From positions 1 through 16,758 of the forward strand of contig JAJYUX010000030.1 in the NCBI GenBank assembly GCA_021792315.1: a stretch of 16,758 bases of DNA, given 5' to 3'. This DNA is from an archaeon. GTDB taxonomy: Archaea; Thermoproteota; Nitrososphaeria; Nitrososphaerales; CADDZS01. How positions within the stretch are numbered: position 1 is the first letter of the stretch; each line of letters starts with the position of its first letter. The translations under genes were made by a program, and so were the position numbers. Of the stretch, positions 6,800 through 13,680 are shown piece after piece. The notes below the pieces were generated by a model. The model saw only the letters and a program-made list of their open reading frames with translations. It was not told the origin of the DNA and did not search any database.

Positions 6800-7957
6800 T
6801 TGAATAGATTCGTGCGAGACGTAAGCATCATTGGCGGGAGTGTCGCAGGGCTTCTAGCGGCAAGAGAACTCGCTTCACGCGGCATTGACGTTACCGTCTA
6901 TGAAGATCATCGCGAGATAGGAATTCCCGAAAAATGCGATGGACTGGTGAGCTCAAGTGGGATGTCCGAGTTGGGATTGCTTCCACCTTCAAACGTAGTT
7001 CAAAACGAACTTACAAAGTGCAGGTTCTTCTCCCCATCAATGAAGGAAGTTGTGATAGATGCAAGGAAACAGAACGTGATTGTACTCGATAGATCGAGGT
7101 TCGATAAGTATCTCGCCGAAACTGCTGCCCGCGAAGGAGCAAAGATTGAGCTAGGAAGAAGAGTGTCAAGTTTCTCCCAAACGAAAGAAATGACATCTCT
7201 AAAGATCGGCACTGAGGAGATATCGTCAAAGCTTCTACTGAATTGCTCCGGTTGCGAGTCTTTCATCAGAGCCGGTGGAAAGACCCTACAGGGCGCACAA
7301 TATCTGGTCTACGGCAGCTGGTTTGATAAGTCCACGGTCGAAGTCTATGTCAATCCAAATGACGCTCCTGGCTTCTTTGAATGGGTTATTCCAATCTCGT
7401 CTGACATCGCGAAGATCGGAGTTGCAGGGACTCGCATAAACACATTTGAAGTAATGGACGCATTCGTGAAAGAAAGAAAAGCTATTGCATTCAGGAAAAC
7501 TGCAGCCGCAGTAATTGCATCAGGAGCGATCAAGTCTTTCGTAGATGGAAGGATCGCCCGAGCCGGAGATGCGGCTGGACAGCCAAAGCCCACCAGCGGT
7601 GGGGGAATCTACACCGGAGGCTATGGTGGGATGATGGCAGGTAGGGCAGCTTCAGAAGCTATCAAAACAGACGACATGACTAAATTGAGGCAGTACGAAT
7701 CAATCTGGCGAGAGAAATTCGAAGATGAGTTCAGAATGCAACTTTTAGCACGAAACGCATTTGCAAAACTGAATGCGAAACAGCTAGATCAGCTTATGGA
7801 AATGATTGCATCGTCTGACATTCCTGAGAAGATCTCCGAAGAAGGAGATTTTGACAGACATTCCATATCAATAATCAAAGCATTTGGGTTGGCCAATTTG
7901 TTCTCTGTATTGGGGCTAGTCGTGTCGAATGAGATCAAGAGTCTCTTGCGCCAATGA
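6800..7957 (+). CDS. Geranylgeranyl reductase family FAD-dependent oxidoreductase
   Basis: Members saturate double bonds of geranylgeranyl chains; in archaea they reduce digeranylgeranyl-glycerophospholipids to mature ether lipids at the membrane. The 385-residue protein begins with an FAD Rossmann motif IIGGSVAGLLAARELA (about 10-25) and an acidic residue ending the second strand (VYED). It then has the family signature GIPEKCDGLVS (about 41-51). The second FAD motif and the long glycine-rich loop typical of these reductases follow: ARAGDAAGQPKPTSGGGIYT, then GGYGGMMAGRAA, around 253-285. The hydrophobic C-terminal helix (ANLFSVLGLVV) could touch the membrane. Chain specificity cannot be read from the sequence; other FAD reductases of the same superfamily remain possible. 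Confidence 0.85.
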   Translation: MNRFVRDVSIIGGSVAGLLAARELASRGIDVTVYEDHREIGIPEKCDGLVSSSGMSELGLLPPSNVVQNELTKCRFFSPSMKEVVIDARKQNVIVLDRSRFDKYLAETAAREGAKIELGRRVSSFSQTKEMTSLKIGTEEISSKLLLNCSGCESFIRAGGKTLQGAQYLVYGSWFDKSTVEVYVNPNDAPGFFEWVIPISSDIAKIGVAGTRINTFEVMDAFVKERKAIAFRKTAAAVIASGAIKSFVDGRIARAGDAAGQPKPTSGGGIYTGGYGGMMAGRAASEAIKTDDMTKLRQYESIWREKFEDEFRMQLLARNAFAKLNAKQLDQLMEMIASSDIPEKISEEGDFDRHSISIIKAFGLANLFSVLGLVVSNEIKSLLRQ

Positions 7958-8206
7958 GTCTTATCTTATCACATCCAAGATAAATGAGAAAACGCGGCAT
8001 CATCTTCAAAGTTATTATCACCGTTAGTGGGATGGCAGGAAGAATCTGGATGACTTCAAGTCTTCCTTTTTCTTGACTTCCGGTTAGTTTGCAAAGGGAT
8101 GCTTTTGTTATTCGGTTGATATTAATCATAACTTAACCATTCATTTTCGTTACACTTGATGTTCCTCTTTCCCGTGCTTTTCTACTGCTATCACAAAATT
8201 GGATTA
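7958..8206. other. Upstream part of the 335-base intergenic gap, no gene seen
   Basis: No convincing coding frame is present; a 64-codon minus-strand frame (7935-8129) overlaps the preceding gene and has no recognisable features. A weak hairpin follows the reductase stop (TTATCT 7961-7966 with AGATAA 7978-7983). About 100 bases downstream are a near-palindrome GACTTCAAGTC and a pyrimidine-rich T tract (8061-8072) that could end transcription. Bases 8100-8160 are AT-rich with several TATA-like words. An unrecognised small RNA or second promoter is possible but not demonstrated. Confidence 0.4.
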
Positions 8207-8236
8207 TGACCGGTCATGACCGGTCATGACCGGTTT
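8207..8236. repeat. Three tandem 10-base palindromes, probable operator or activator site
   Basis: The perfect palindrome TGACCGGTCA occurs twice in direct succession (8207-8216, 8217-8226). A third copy follows with its last two bases changed (TGACCGGTTT, 8227-8236). A 10-base period puts all copies on about the same face of the helix, the geometry for cooperative binding of a dimeric regulator. The array ends about 15 bases before the TATA box of the molybdoenzyme gene, a position expected for an activator or for competition with TFB. Confidence 0.7.
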
Positions 8237-8250
8237 TCACTTTCATAGAA

Positions 8251-8259
8251 GATATAACA
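8251..8259 (+). promoter_or_regulatory. TATA box of the molybdoenzyme operon
   Basis: GATATAACA is centred about 38 bases before the ATG at 8293, with purines (AGAA) immediately upstream as a BRE-like element. It predicts transcription from about 8281-8283 and a leader of about 10 bases. The tandem palindromes lie directly upstream. Confidence 0.55.
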
Positions 8260-8292
8260 TACCTTTCGTGATTGCGTATACTTGTGTGAATC

Positions 8293-10812
8293 ATGGCAGA
8301 ATCAGTTTCTAGAAGATCAGTGTTGAAATGGGCTGGCGCATTGGCGGCTGCCGGTGTCGTTGGGGTTGGGTTGGGTTTTGGTGCGGATGTTTTGCTCAGA
8401 CCCAACACAAGCAAAACGGTAACTCAGACTAGCACTGGCACTGTTACACAGACAGCTACGTCGACGCTGACTCAACCGCCATCCACAATAACAACAACTT
8501 CGACTAGTACGATTGGCGCTGTACTTCAGCAGGGGAGATTCTCTCACGCTGGATTATCAGGCCCATTCTGGGTGAATGTCCAAAATGGTGTGATATCAAG
8601 CATAGATGAATTCAACTCTTCAACCCATTTGGCAACGTTCGATCGAGCGTGGAGAAAAAGAGTCTATGCGCCGGACAGAATTCAATACCCAATGAAGAGA
8701 GTCGACTTCACAACAACGAGTAGGAATCCGCAAAACCGTGGAATAAGTGGGTATGTTCGAACTAGCTGGGCAGAAGCGACAGCCTTGGTCGCAAGCGAGC
8801 TTACGAGGGCAAAGCAACTTTACGGTAATCCTTCGATCTTCACGATGCGCGATACGGGGTGGAACAGCACAGGTGCAATGTACCCGCTTGACAGAATGTT
8901 GAACATGTTTGGAGGATACACTGAGCCGGTCGGATTCTACAGCAACTATGGTCTGGAGATAGGGGAGAAATATAGCATCGGTCAGACATCAGAGACTGGA
9001 GCTGCGGGAGTCACTTCGTGGCAGCAGGTAATGAGTTCTACAAAGTACATTGTCATGTGGGGGGGAGACTTTGTTTCAACAACAGATCTTGCCGCCTTTG
9101 GTACATACATATCTAATATGTATATGCAAGTGAAAGCTGCGGGTGTCAAGTTCATCGTTGTTGATCCATTCTTCAATGATGGAGCTGTCGCAACGGGCGC
9201 TCAGTGGATACCGATACTTCCTGGAACAGATAACGCAATGTTGGCCGCCCTGGCTTATGTCATGATTTCAAACAACACTTATGATTCAAACTTCATGCAG
9301 AACTACACAGTTGGATTTAACGAATCGAACCTACCAGCCGGAGCTCCTGCAGGAAGCTCCTTCATGAGCTACATAATGGGAACCTCAGATGGAGTTCCAA
9401 AGACTCCTGCGTGGGCTTCACAGATATGTGGTGTAGACGCTCAGACCATCACCAACCTAGCAACCTTGCTGACTTCCCAGAAACCGGTCTTGATCCGAAC
9501 TGGATGTGGACCTCAGAGAGGGGCAAATGGAGAACATTTCCAGAGAATGGCGGCAACGATCGCTGCAATGAGCGGAAATATCGGAATAGCAGGAGGCGGA
9601 TATGGTTCTCAGCCTTGGGATCCGAGCTTACAGCTGCCATCATCGATACCGGGAACTACGTACAGCAACCTTTCAATTCCAGGGGTTGCGAATCCTATCG
9701 CATCCACAAGCTATGTTCCGTATTACAGGTGGGCTGATGCCGTACTGACGCCCGGAACAGTGATAAAGCATGACTGCACAAACGTTACCCTTCCCGCCAT
9801 AAAGTTACTCTACAAACTAGCAGGAATCAACTTCGTCAATCAGCATTCAAATACCAACAAATCAATCAAGGCAATTAGGGCGGTAGACTTCTACGTCGTT
9901 GAGGAACCCTGGATGGTTCCTGATGCAAAATACGCCGATGTTATCTTGCCGGCATGCACGACATTTGAGCGAAACGACATCACAGCGGGCGGCAACTATA
10001 TCGTACAAATGCAGCAGGCGATTCAACCTCTTTTCGAATCCAAGAGCGATTACGACATTCTATCCTTGATCGCGCAAAACTTGGGCATAGGGTCTCAGTT
10101 CACTCAGGGAAACACTGAACTTCAGTGGGTGCAGTCCATGTACAATTCATTGAAGACGGGAGTGAGCTGGAATGATTTCACGGCTCAGGGTTATTACCAA
10201 TATCCAGCGGCAAGCATGACGAGCACGACCGCTTACACTGCGTTTAGAAGCGATCCTAAGAGCAATCCTCTCCCAACACCTTCTGGCCTCATTGAAATCT
10301 ACTCTCAGCGAATTGCGAAATTCTATGGGAACAACTATCCCGGCGTTCCGGTTATCCCACAATTCATTCCTCCATTCGAATGGAAAGGATCCGCAATTGC
10401 AGCGCAGTATCCTCTCGCCATGATAACGTCTCACGACTTGTGGAGACAACACAGTCAGGCAGACAACGTTGAGTGGTTGCAGCAGAGATCGAAACTAAAC
10501 GGATATGCCCCTATTTGGATAAATGCAAATGACGCTTCTGCAAGAGGAATAAATCAGGGAGACGTTGTGTTGGTCAATAACGCGAGGGGTCAGATACTGG
10601 CCGCAGCCATGGTGACGCAGCGCATCGGCCCTGGTGTTGTTAGATTATGCCAAGGCTCTTGGTACAATTCTGCCAATTCTGGAGATCCAAATGGACTTGA
10701 TGTGGGAGGTTGCCCAAACACGCTTACATCAGACCAAGGAACGAGTGATCTTGCGCAGGCGTCAACGACTCATACTTCATTGGTTCAGGTCCAGAAATGG
10801 ACAGGAGCATAG
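8293..10812 (+). CDS. Tat-exported molybdopterin oxidoreductase, DMSO reductase family, catalytic subunit without N-terminal FeS cluster
   Basis: The 839-residue protein begins with a twin-arginine signal (SRRSVLK at 6-12, then an Ala/Gly/Val-rich hydrophobic stretch to about 30). A Thr/Ser-rich linker follows (about 38-74), typical of secreted archaeal proteins tethered near the membrane. The catalytic part has bis-MGD enzyme landmarks: YAPDRIQYPMKRVD (125-138), YVRTSWAEA (154-162), FGGYTEPVGFYSNYG (206-220), IPILPGTDNAML, CGPQRGANGEHFQRMAATIA, YADVILPACTTFERND and a C-terminal domain ending with TSDLAQ. The usual N-terminal Cys motif for a [4Fe-4S] cluster is absent, as in DMSO/TMAO reductases and pyrogallol transhydroxylase. 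Ser217 (YSN) aligns with the molybdenum-ligating serine of DmsA/DorA-type enzymes. Substrate (S- or N-oxide, chalcogen oxyanion, phenol) is not determinable. It is first in an operon with the FeS subunit. Confidence 0.9.
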   Translation: MAESVSRRSVLKWAGALAAAGVVGVGLGFGADVLLRPNTSKTVTQTSTGTVTQTATSTLTQPPSTITTTSTSTIGAVLQQGRFSHAGLSGPFWVNVQNGVISSIDEFNSSTHLATFDRAWRKRVYAPDRIQYPMKRVDFTTTSRNPQNRGISGYVRTSWAEATALVASELTRAKQLYGNPSIFTMRDTGWNSTGAMYPLDRMLNMFGGYTEPVGFYSNYGLEIGEKYSIGQTSETGAAGVTSWQQVMSSTKYIVMWGGDFVSTTDLAAFGTYISNMYMQVKAAGVKFIVVDPFFNDGAVATGAQWIPILPGTDNAMLAALAYVMISNNTYDSNFMQNYTVGFNESNLPAGAPAGSSFMSYIMGTSDGVPKTPAWASQICGVDAQTITNLATLLTSQKPVLIRTGCGPQRGANGEHFQRMAATIAAMSGNIGIAGGGYGSQPWDPSLQLPSSIPGTTYSNLSIPGVANPIASTSYVPYYRWADAVLTPGTVIKHDCTNVTLPAIKLLYKLAGINFVNQHSNTNKSIKAIRAVDFYVVEEPWMVPDAKYADVILPACTTFERNDITAGGNYIVQMQQAIQPLFESKSDYDILSLIAQNLGIGSQFTQGNTELQWVQSMYNSLKTGVSWNDFTAQGYYQYPAASMTSTTAYTAFRSDPKSNPLPTPSGLIEIYSQRIAKFYGNNYPGVPVIPQFIPPFEWKGSAIAAQYPLAMITSHDLWRQHSQADNVEWLQQRSKLNGYAPIWINANDASARGINQGDVVLVNNARGQILAAAMVTQRIGPGVVRLCQGSWYNSANSGDPNGLDVGGCPNTLTSDQGTSDLAQASTTHTSLVQVQKWTGA

Positions 10813-10827
10813 AGGTGTAGAGAAGAA

Positions 10828-11430
10828 ATGACAAAATACGGAATGGTAATCGACCTCGGCAAATGTGTGGGATGCGATATATGCACTATAGCTTGCAACG
10901 ACCAGTTCATAGGAAATACGTATCCCGGCTACAGTGCTCCGGAGAGCGAAACCTCGCAGTTCTGGATGGATATGAAAACGATTGAGACTGGAACCTTTCC
11001 GAACACTCAAGCCATCCACTTCCCGCTCCCTTGCATGATGTGCGACAATCCTACCTGCCAGAGTGCAGCCACGGGCGGAGCTGTGTACACCAGGGCTGAC
11101 GGTATCGTTCTGATCGACCCTGTCAAAGCTGTAGGACAGCAGCAGCTTACACAAACGAGTGCGTGTCCCTACAACAAGATATTCTGGAATCCGACATTGC
11201 TGCTCCCGCAGAAATGCATATTCTGTGCTCAGAGGGTTGACCAAGGTCTCCAACCCTCTTGCGCGCTCGCGTGTCAAACCAGCGCTATTGCATTCGGAGA
11301 CCTTAGCGACCCTACCAGTCAAGTTGCAAAACAGGTAGCAGCTGGCGCTCAACCATTGCATCCAGAGTACGGAACCAAGCCTAAGGTCTACTATCTCAAT
11401 CTGCCAACGAACACTTCGCTGCTACCGTAG
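10828..11430 (+). CDS. DmsB-like iron-sulfur subunit of the molybdoenzyme, three [4Fe-4S] clusters
   Basis: This 200-residue electron-transfer subunit lies 15 bases after the catalytic gene. Cysteine motifs: I CVGCDICTIAC (13, 16, 19, 23); II CMMCDNPTC (69, 72, 77); a lone ACPY cysteine at 113 where motif III ends; IV CIFC plus CALAC (130, 133, 145, 149). In four-cluster relatives such as DmsB, motif II has a fourth Cys and motif III three more; here these positions hold Ala81 and an A-V-G-Q-Q-Q-L stretch from 101. With the known pairing (I with IV, II with III), exactly one cluster loses all its ligands and three stay complete. Motifs such as CPYNKIFWN and LPQKCIFC resemble subunits of the transhydroxylase/polysulfide reductase group. 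It has no signal peptide and no membrane helix, so it would be co-exported with the Tat-bearing subunit. Confidence 0.9.
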   Translation: MTKYGMVIDLGKCVGCDICTIACNDQFIGNTYPGYSAPESETSQFWMDMKTIETGTFPNTQAIHFPLPCMMCDNPTCQSAATGGAVYTRADGIVLIDPVKAVGQQQLTQTSACPYNKIFWNPTLLLPQKCIFCAQRVDQGLQPSCALACQTSAIAFGDLSDPTSQVAKQVAAGAQPLHPEYGTKPKVYYLNLPTNTSLLP

Positions 11431-11468
11431 ACGAAGCGTCTTGCGGAAACGTGCGTTTGGTGAGACGC
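11429..11468. other. Nested inverted repeats after the FeS subunit gene
   Basis: The gap before the propeller gene holds overlapping inverted repeats: AGACG/CGTCT (11429-11441, loop of 3, starting in the stop codon), AAACG/CGTTT (11447-11458) and an outer GCGTCT/AGACGC pair (11436-11441 with 11463-11468) enclosing the second. They allow two alternative folds. No strong T tract follows, so a transcript-processing or attenuating structure is as likely as a terminator. Confidence 0.4.
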
Positions 11469-11493
11469 ACTTTCAAAGGGACCGAGAAGGGAC

Positions 11494-12717
11494 TTGAAAG
11501 AAGGGCTGAACAGGCGACTGCCTGTTCTCCTACTCGCAGTGACAGTGCTGATCACGTGCCTCTCGATAATTCCCATATTATTCATTCCTCCTCCAACATC
11601 CTCGTCAGAATTAGGTAGTGGTGGACCTTCGTACGCTCAGCTGACTAGTGGCCATTGGAACGATTTCTATCCCATATACAATCCAAACGGACAGTCGATT
11701 GCATTCACAAGCAACAGATATGGGACACAAAGCTTACTGAGTATGAATTCTGATGGATCTAAAGTAACCAGTCTGTTTGAGTCATCAAGGGCGGCTAACG
11801 TCAGTCAACCAGTCTTCGACCCAAGCGGACGTCTGATCGCTTTCTTGGTTACTTGGAAAAATCGTACTACTAGTTTGTTTGATGTCACAGCTGATGGAAG
11901 ACAACTGCAACAACTTGTCCAAGACAACGGTCTCATCGAGTCATTTTCTTGGAATCCTGACGGACGGACAATAGCGTTTGATGACTTTGAACAAGGAAGT
12001 TGGACAGTGAGACTCGTAAATGTCTCGAACACCTTAATGAAGAGTATTTCTTCACCTTTGGCGTTCCCTCAGGTTAAGAGCCTCAATTACCGAGATCCTT
12101 GTTGGGGGCCAAATGGAACATGGATGGTTTTTTCGTCGGATATTTCAGGTAGCGAGAACATATGGTCTTACAACTTTGCCTCGGGTATTATGGAACAGAT
12201 CACTAAAGGAGTGAACGACACAAATCCCAGTGTGAGCCCGAATGGCAAGTACATTGCGTTTTCAAGATATGCTAATGATGAGTCAGGTTGGGCTGTTTGG
12301 ATCGCTGATTCAAACGGATCCAACCCCCACATGGCAACCAGCTATCCTCCAAACCAGAATCCCGGAGTGGATTGGCTATCCTCGGTGTCTTCAGAGTCCA
12401 ACCTGGCCTGGAGCCCTGATTCAAACGCGGTCTTGTTCTTCTCTGAAACCCAAGGAGGGAATTCTCTTGTGCCGATTGCAAATGTGTTTGTATTTTACAT
12501 AGGGCTGAATGTTTCAATTTACAAACACATTGGACAAAATCAGGTGGTTGAAGGAGATTCTCTCGTTCCTGTCGTCTATGGGTCAAAAGACGTAGACCCC
12601 TCGTGGGGTAACGGCGGGTTATCGATAGCTTACAGTGAGCTCGGCATCGACGGACATTATCACATCTGGATTCGGACCTTCATTTCAATCGTACCAAAAG
12701 CAATCTATGGTCGATGA
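11494..12717 (+). CDS. Membrane-anchored WD40-like beta-propeller protein (TolB-type PD40 repeats)
   Basis: The 407-residue protein starts at TTG 11494, preceded by a purine-rich GAGAAGGGA. Residues about 9-31 form one hydrophobic helix, probably an uncleaved N-terminal anchor, followed by a short Pro/Ser/Gly linker. The rest is about seven PD40-type blades with the pattern [PS]xWSPDGxxIAF: YNPNGQSIAF, FDPSGRLIAF, WNPDGRTIAF, WGPNGTWMVF, VSPNGKYIAF, WSPDSNAVLF and WGNGGLSIAY. Many N-x-S/T sequons agree with an extracytoplasmic domain. Such propellers bind proteins or ligands; no catalytic residues are evident. It follows the exported molybdoenzyme genes on the same strand after 63 bases and may be co-transcribed, which hints at a shared location but does not prove shared function. 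Confidence 0.8.
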   Translation: MKEGLNRRLPVLLLAVTVLITCLSIIPILFIPPPTSSSELGSGGPSYAQLTSGHWNDFYPIYNPNGQSIAFTSNRYGTQSLLSMNSDGSKVTSLFESSRAANVSQPVFDPSGRLIAFLVTWKNRTTSLFDVTADGRQLQQLVQDNGLIESFSWNPDGRTIAFDDFEQGSWTVRLVNVSNTLMKSISSPLAFPQVKSLNYRDPCWGPNGTWMVFSSDISGSENIWSYNFASGIMEQITKGVNDTNPSVSPNGKYIAFSRYANDESGWAVWIADSNGSNPHMATSYPPNQNPGVDWLSSVSSESNLAWSPDSNAVLFFSETQGGNSLVPIANVFVFYIGLNVSIYKHIGQNQVVEGDSLVPVVYGSKDVDPSWGNGGLSIAYSELGIDGHYHIWIRTFISIVPKAIYGR

Positions 12718-12816
12718 AGACGAATTCGTAGAATCCTTATCTAGATCACAAACTCTCCTAACAGACCCGGGTATTTCTCTCGGACGACCTCGCTATCTCA
12801 TCTTTGAAAGAGTAAA

Positions 12817-12824
12817 CTATATTA
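12817..12824 (+). promoter_or_regulatory. TATA-like box for the zinc-ribbon/aEF-1beta pair
   Basis: CTATATTA lies about 35-40 bases before the ATGs at 12855/12858. It sits in an AT-rich stretch (12811-12850) of the 137-base gap after the propeller gene, in which I see no gene. Confidence 0.4.
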
Positions 12825-12854
12825 CGAATATTTTGAATAAACTTCTTCTTCTCT

Positions 12855-13040
12855 ATGATGCCTGAGAAACAAATTCAACTGCCAATCTGCTCTTCATGCA
12901 ACCGGCCAATAATGCCGGGCGAGAGGGCAGTCAAATTCTATTGCCCGAGCTGCGGGGAAGTCCTGATCTGGAGAAACGAAAAGTGCCGAAGGTTTTCGAG
13001 ACCATACAGATGCGTCAATTGCAGTTACGAAGGACCGTAG
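12855..13040 (+). CDS. Small zinc-ribbon protein of the archaeal DUF1610-like type
   Basis: This 61-residue protein (or 60 if the adjacent ATG at 12858 is used) has cysteine pairs at 12/15, 30/33 (CPSCGEVLIWR) and 53/56 (CVNCSYEGP), plus a single Cys44. It matches the widespread archaeal small zinc-finger family that ends in CxxCxxEGP and is often placed beside aEF-1beta. Members usually carry a fourth pair; here Asn41 stands where the partner of Cys44 is expected. The family has been described as putative RNA-binding, without a settled role. It ends 25 bases before aEF-1beta and is probably co-transcribed with it. Confidence 0.85.
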   Translation: MMPEKQIQLPICSSCNRPIMPGERAVKFYCPSCGEVLIWRNEKCRRFSRPYRCVNCSYEGP

Positions 13041-13065
13041 AGTAGGAACGGGGTGTCTGGACGTC

Positions 13066-13347
13066 ATGTCGAATCTGCTCGTCAGAGTTAAGATAATGCC
13101 TGCAGACGCCGAAATCAAACCAGATCAGATCAAGAAAGACATTCTGAATCTAAACCCGAAAATCATCATCAGGGAATCCAAAGAGGAACCGATTGCTTTT
13201 GGACTGGTTGCCCTCATTGCGGATTTTGTTACAGACGATGCGTCTGGGGCGATGGAAGAGATCGAGAACTCGATCAAGGCATCAAAACTTGTAGGAGAGT
13301 TTGACGTGATGGGGACAAGCAGGATCTCCGCTACCGTGAGGAAGTAA
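13066..13347 (+). CDS. ef1b: Translation elongation factor aEF-1beta
   Basis: This is the guanine-nucleotide exchange factor for aEF-1alpha. The 93-residue length is typical of the archaeal protein, which consists only of the catalytic alpha/beta domain. Seen: N-terminal strand LLVRVKIMPADAEI, the helix DQIKKDIL, strand KIIIRESKEEPIAFGLVAL, then IADFVTDDASGAMEEIENSI and the C-terminal strand DVMGTSRISATVRK. The D-V-x-x-x-x-R end is conserved in the family. It is paired with the zinc-ribbon gene upstream. Confidence 0.93.
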   Translation: MSNLLVRVKIMPADAEIKPDQIKKDILNLNPKIIIRESKEEPIAFGLVALIADFVTDDASGAMEEIENSIKASKLVGEFDVMGTSRISATVRK

Positions 13348-13367
13348 CTGCTCTGGAATGAAAAACG

Positions 13368-13376
13368 AAATATAAG
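13368..13376 (+). promoter_or_regulatory. TATA-like box upstream of the winged-helix/fen1 operon
   Basis: AAATATAAG is a good TATA match in the 89-base gap after aEF-1beta, but it lies about 65 bases before the ATG at 13437 and would give a leader of about 35 bases. A weaker GTTTTACTT at 13391-13399 is better spaced for a short leader. Either could drive the operon. Confidence 0.4.
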
Positions 13377-13436
13377 ACGAAGATGACAACGTTTTACTTG
13401 AACTAAGCTCTATCAAATTGCAGTGATTGAGATTTC

Positions 13437-13676
13437 ATGAAGTATCCCCTGCGAAACATTGTTTCTGAGAAGATGAAACAAGACGAGAATACGACCGACA
13501 AGGAACTTCTTGCAGAGCTTCAGAGGGATGGTGAAGATGTTTCCATGAGGGACTTGAACAAGGTCTTGATGCAGCTGGAGATTCTGGGAATAATTACACT
13601 GAGATGGCAAACTAAGGACACACGTAGAATCGAACTCGTCAAGGGTCAGTCTTTGCAAAGAATGCCCGGCGAATAG
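13437..13676 (+). CDS. Small winged-helix-like protein upstream of fen1
   Basis: This 79-residue protein has a pattern of three short helices and a beta hairpin: a first helix RNIVSEKMKQ, then TTDKELLAELQRDG, a helix MRDLNKVLMQLEILGII and a wing-like TLRWQTKDTRRIELVKG. It resembles a minimal winged helix-turn-helix domain. No defined family is recognised, so the function is unknown. It ends 4 bases before the FEN1 start and must be co-transcribed with it, suggesting a role with DNA, perhaps in replication or repair. Codon use and amino-acid content look like a real gene. Confidence 0.7.
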   Translation: MKYPLRNIVSEKMKQDENTTDKELLAELQRDGEDVSMRDLNKVLMQLEILGIITLRWQTKDTRRIELVKGQSLQRMPGE

Positions 13677-13680
13677 TCCA

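Noticed and set aside
7935..8129. 64-codon minus-strand frame after the geranylgeranyl reductase
   Set aside because: It overlaps the preceding gene's end, has no promoter or ribosome-binding features, and its translation is not recognisable.
8207..8236. CRISPR-like or mobile-element repeat
   Set aside because: The units are 10 bases long with no spacers and occur only in the promoter region, so a protein-binding site explains them better.
10777..11361. 194-codon minus-strand frame opposite the FeS subunit
   Set aside because: The plus strand encodes a clear cysteine-motif protein over the same bases; the minus translation has no family features.
12635..12865. Forward 76-codon frame running past the end of the propeller gene
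   Set aside because: Considered as a frameshifted continuation of the propeller, but the seventh blade is already complete and the extra sequence has no repeat pattern.
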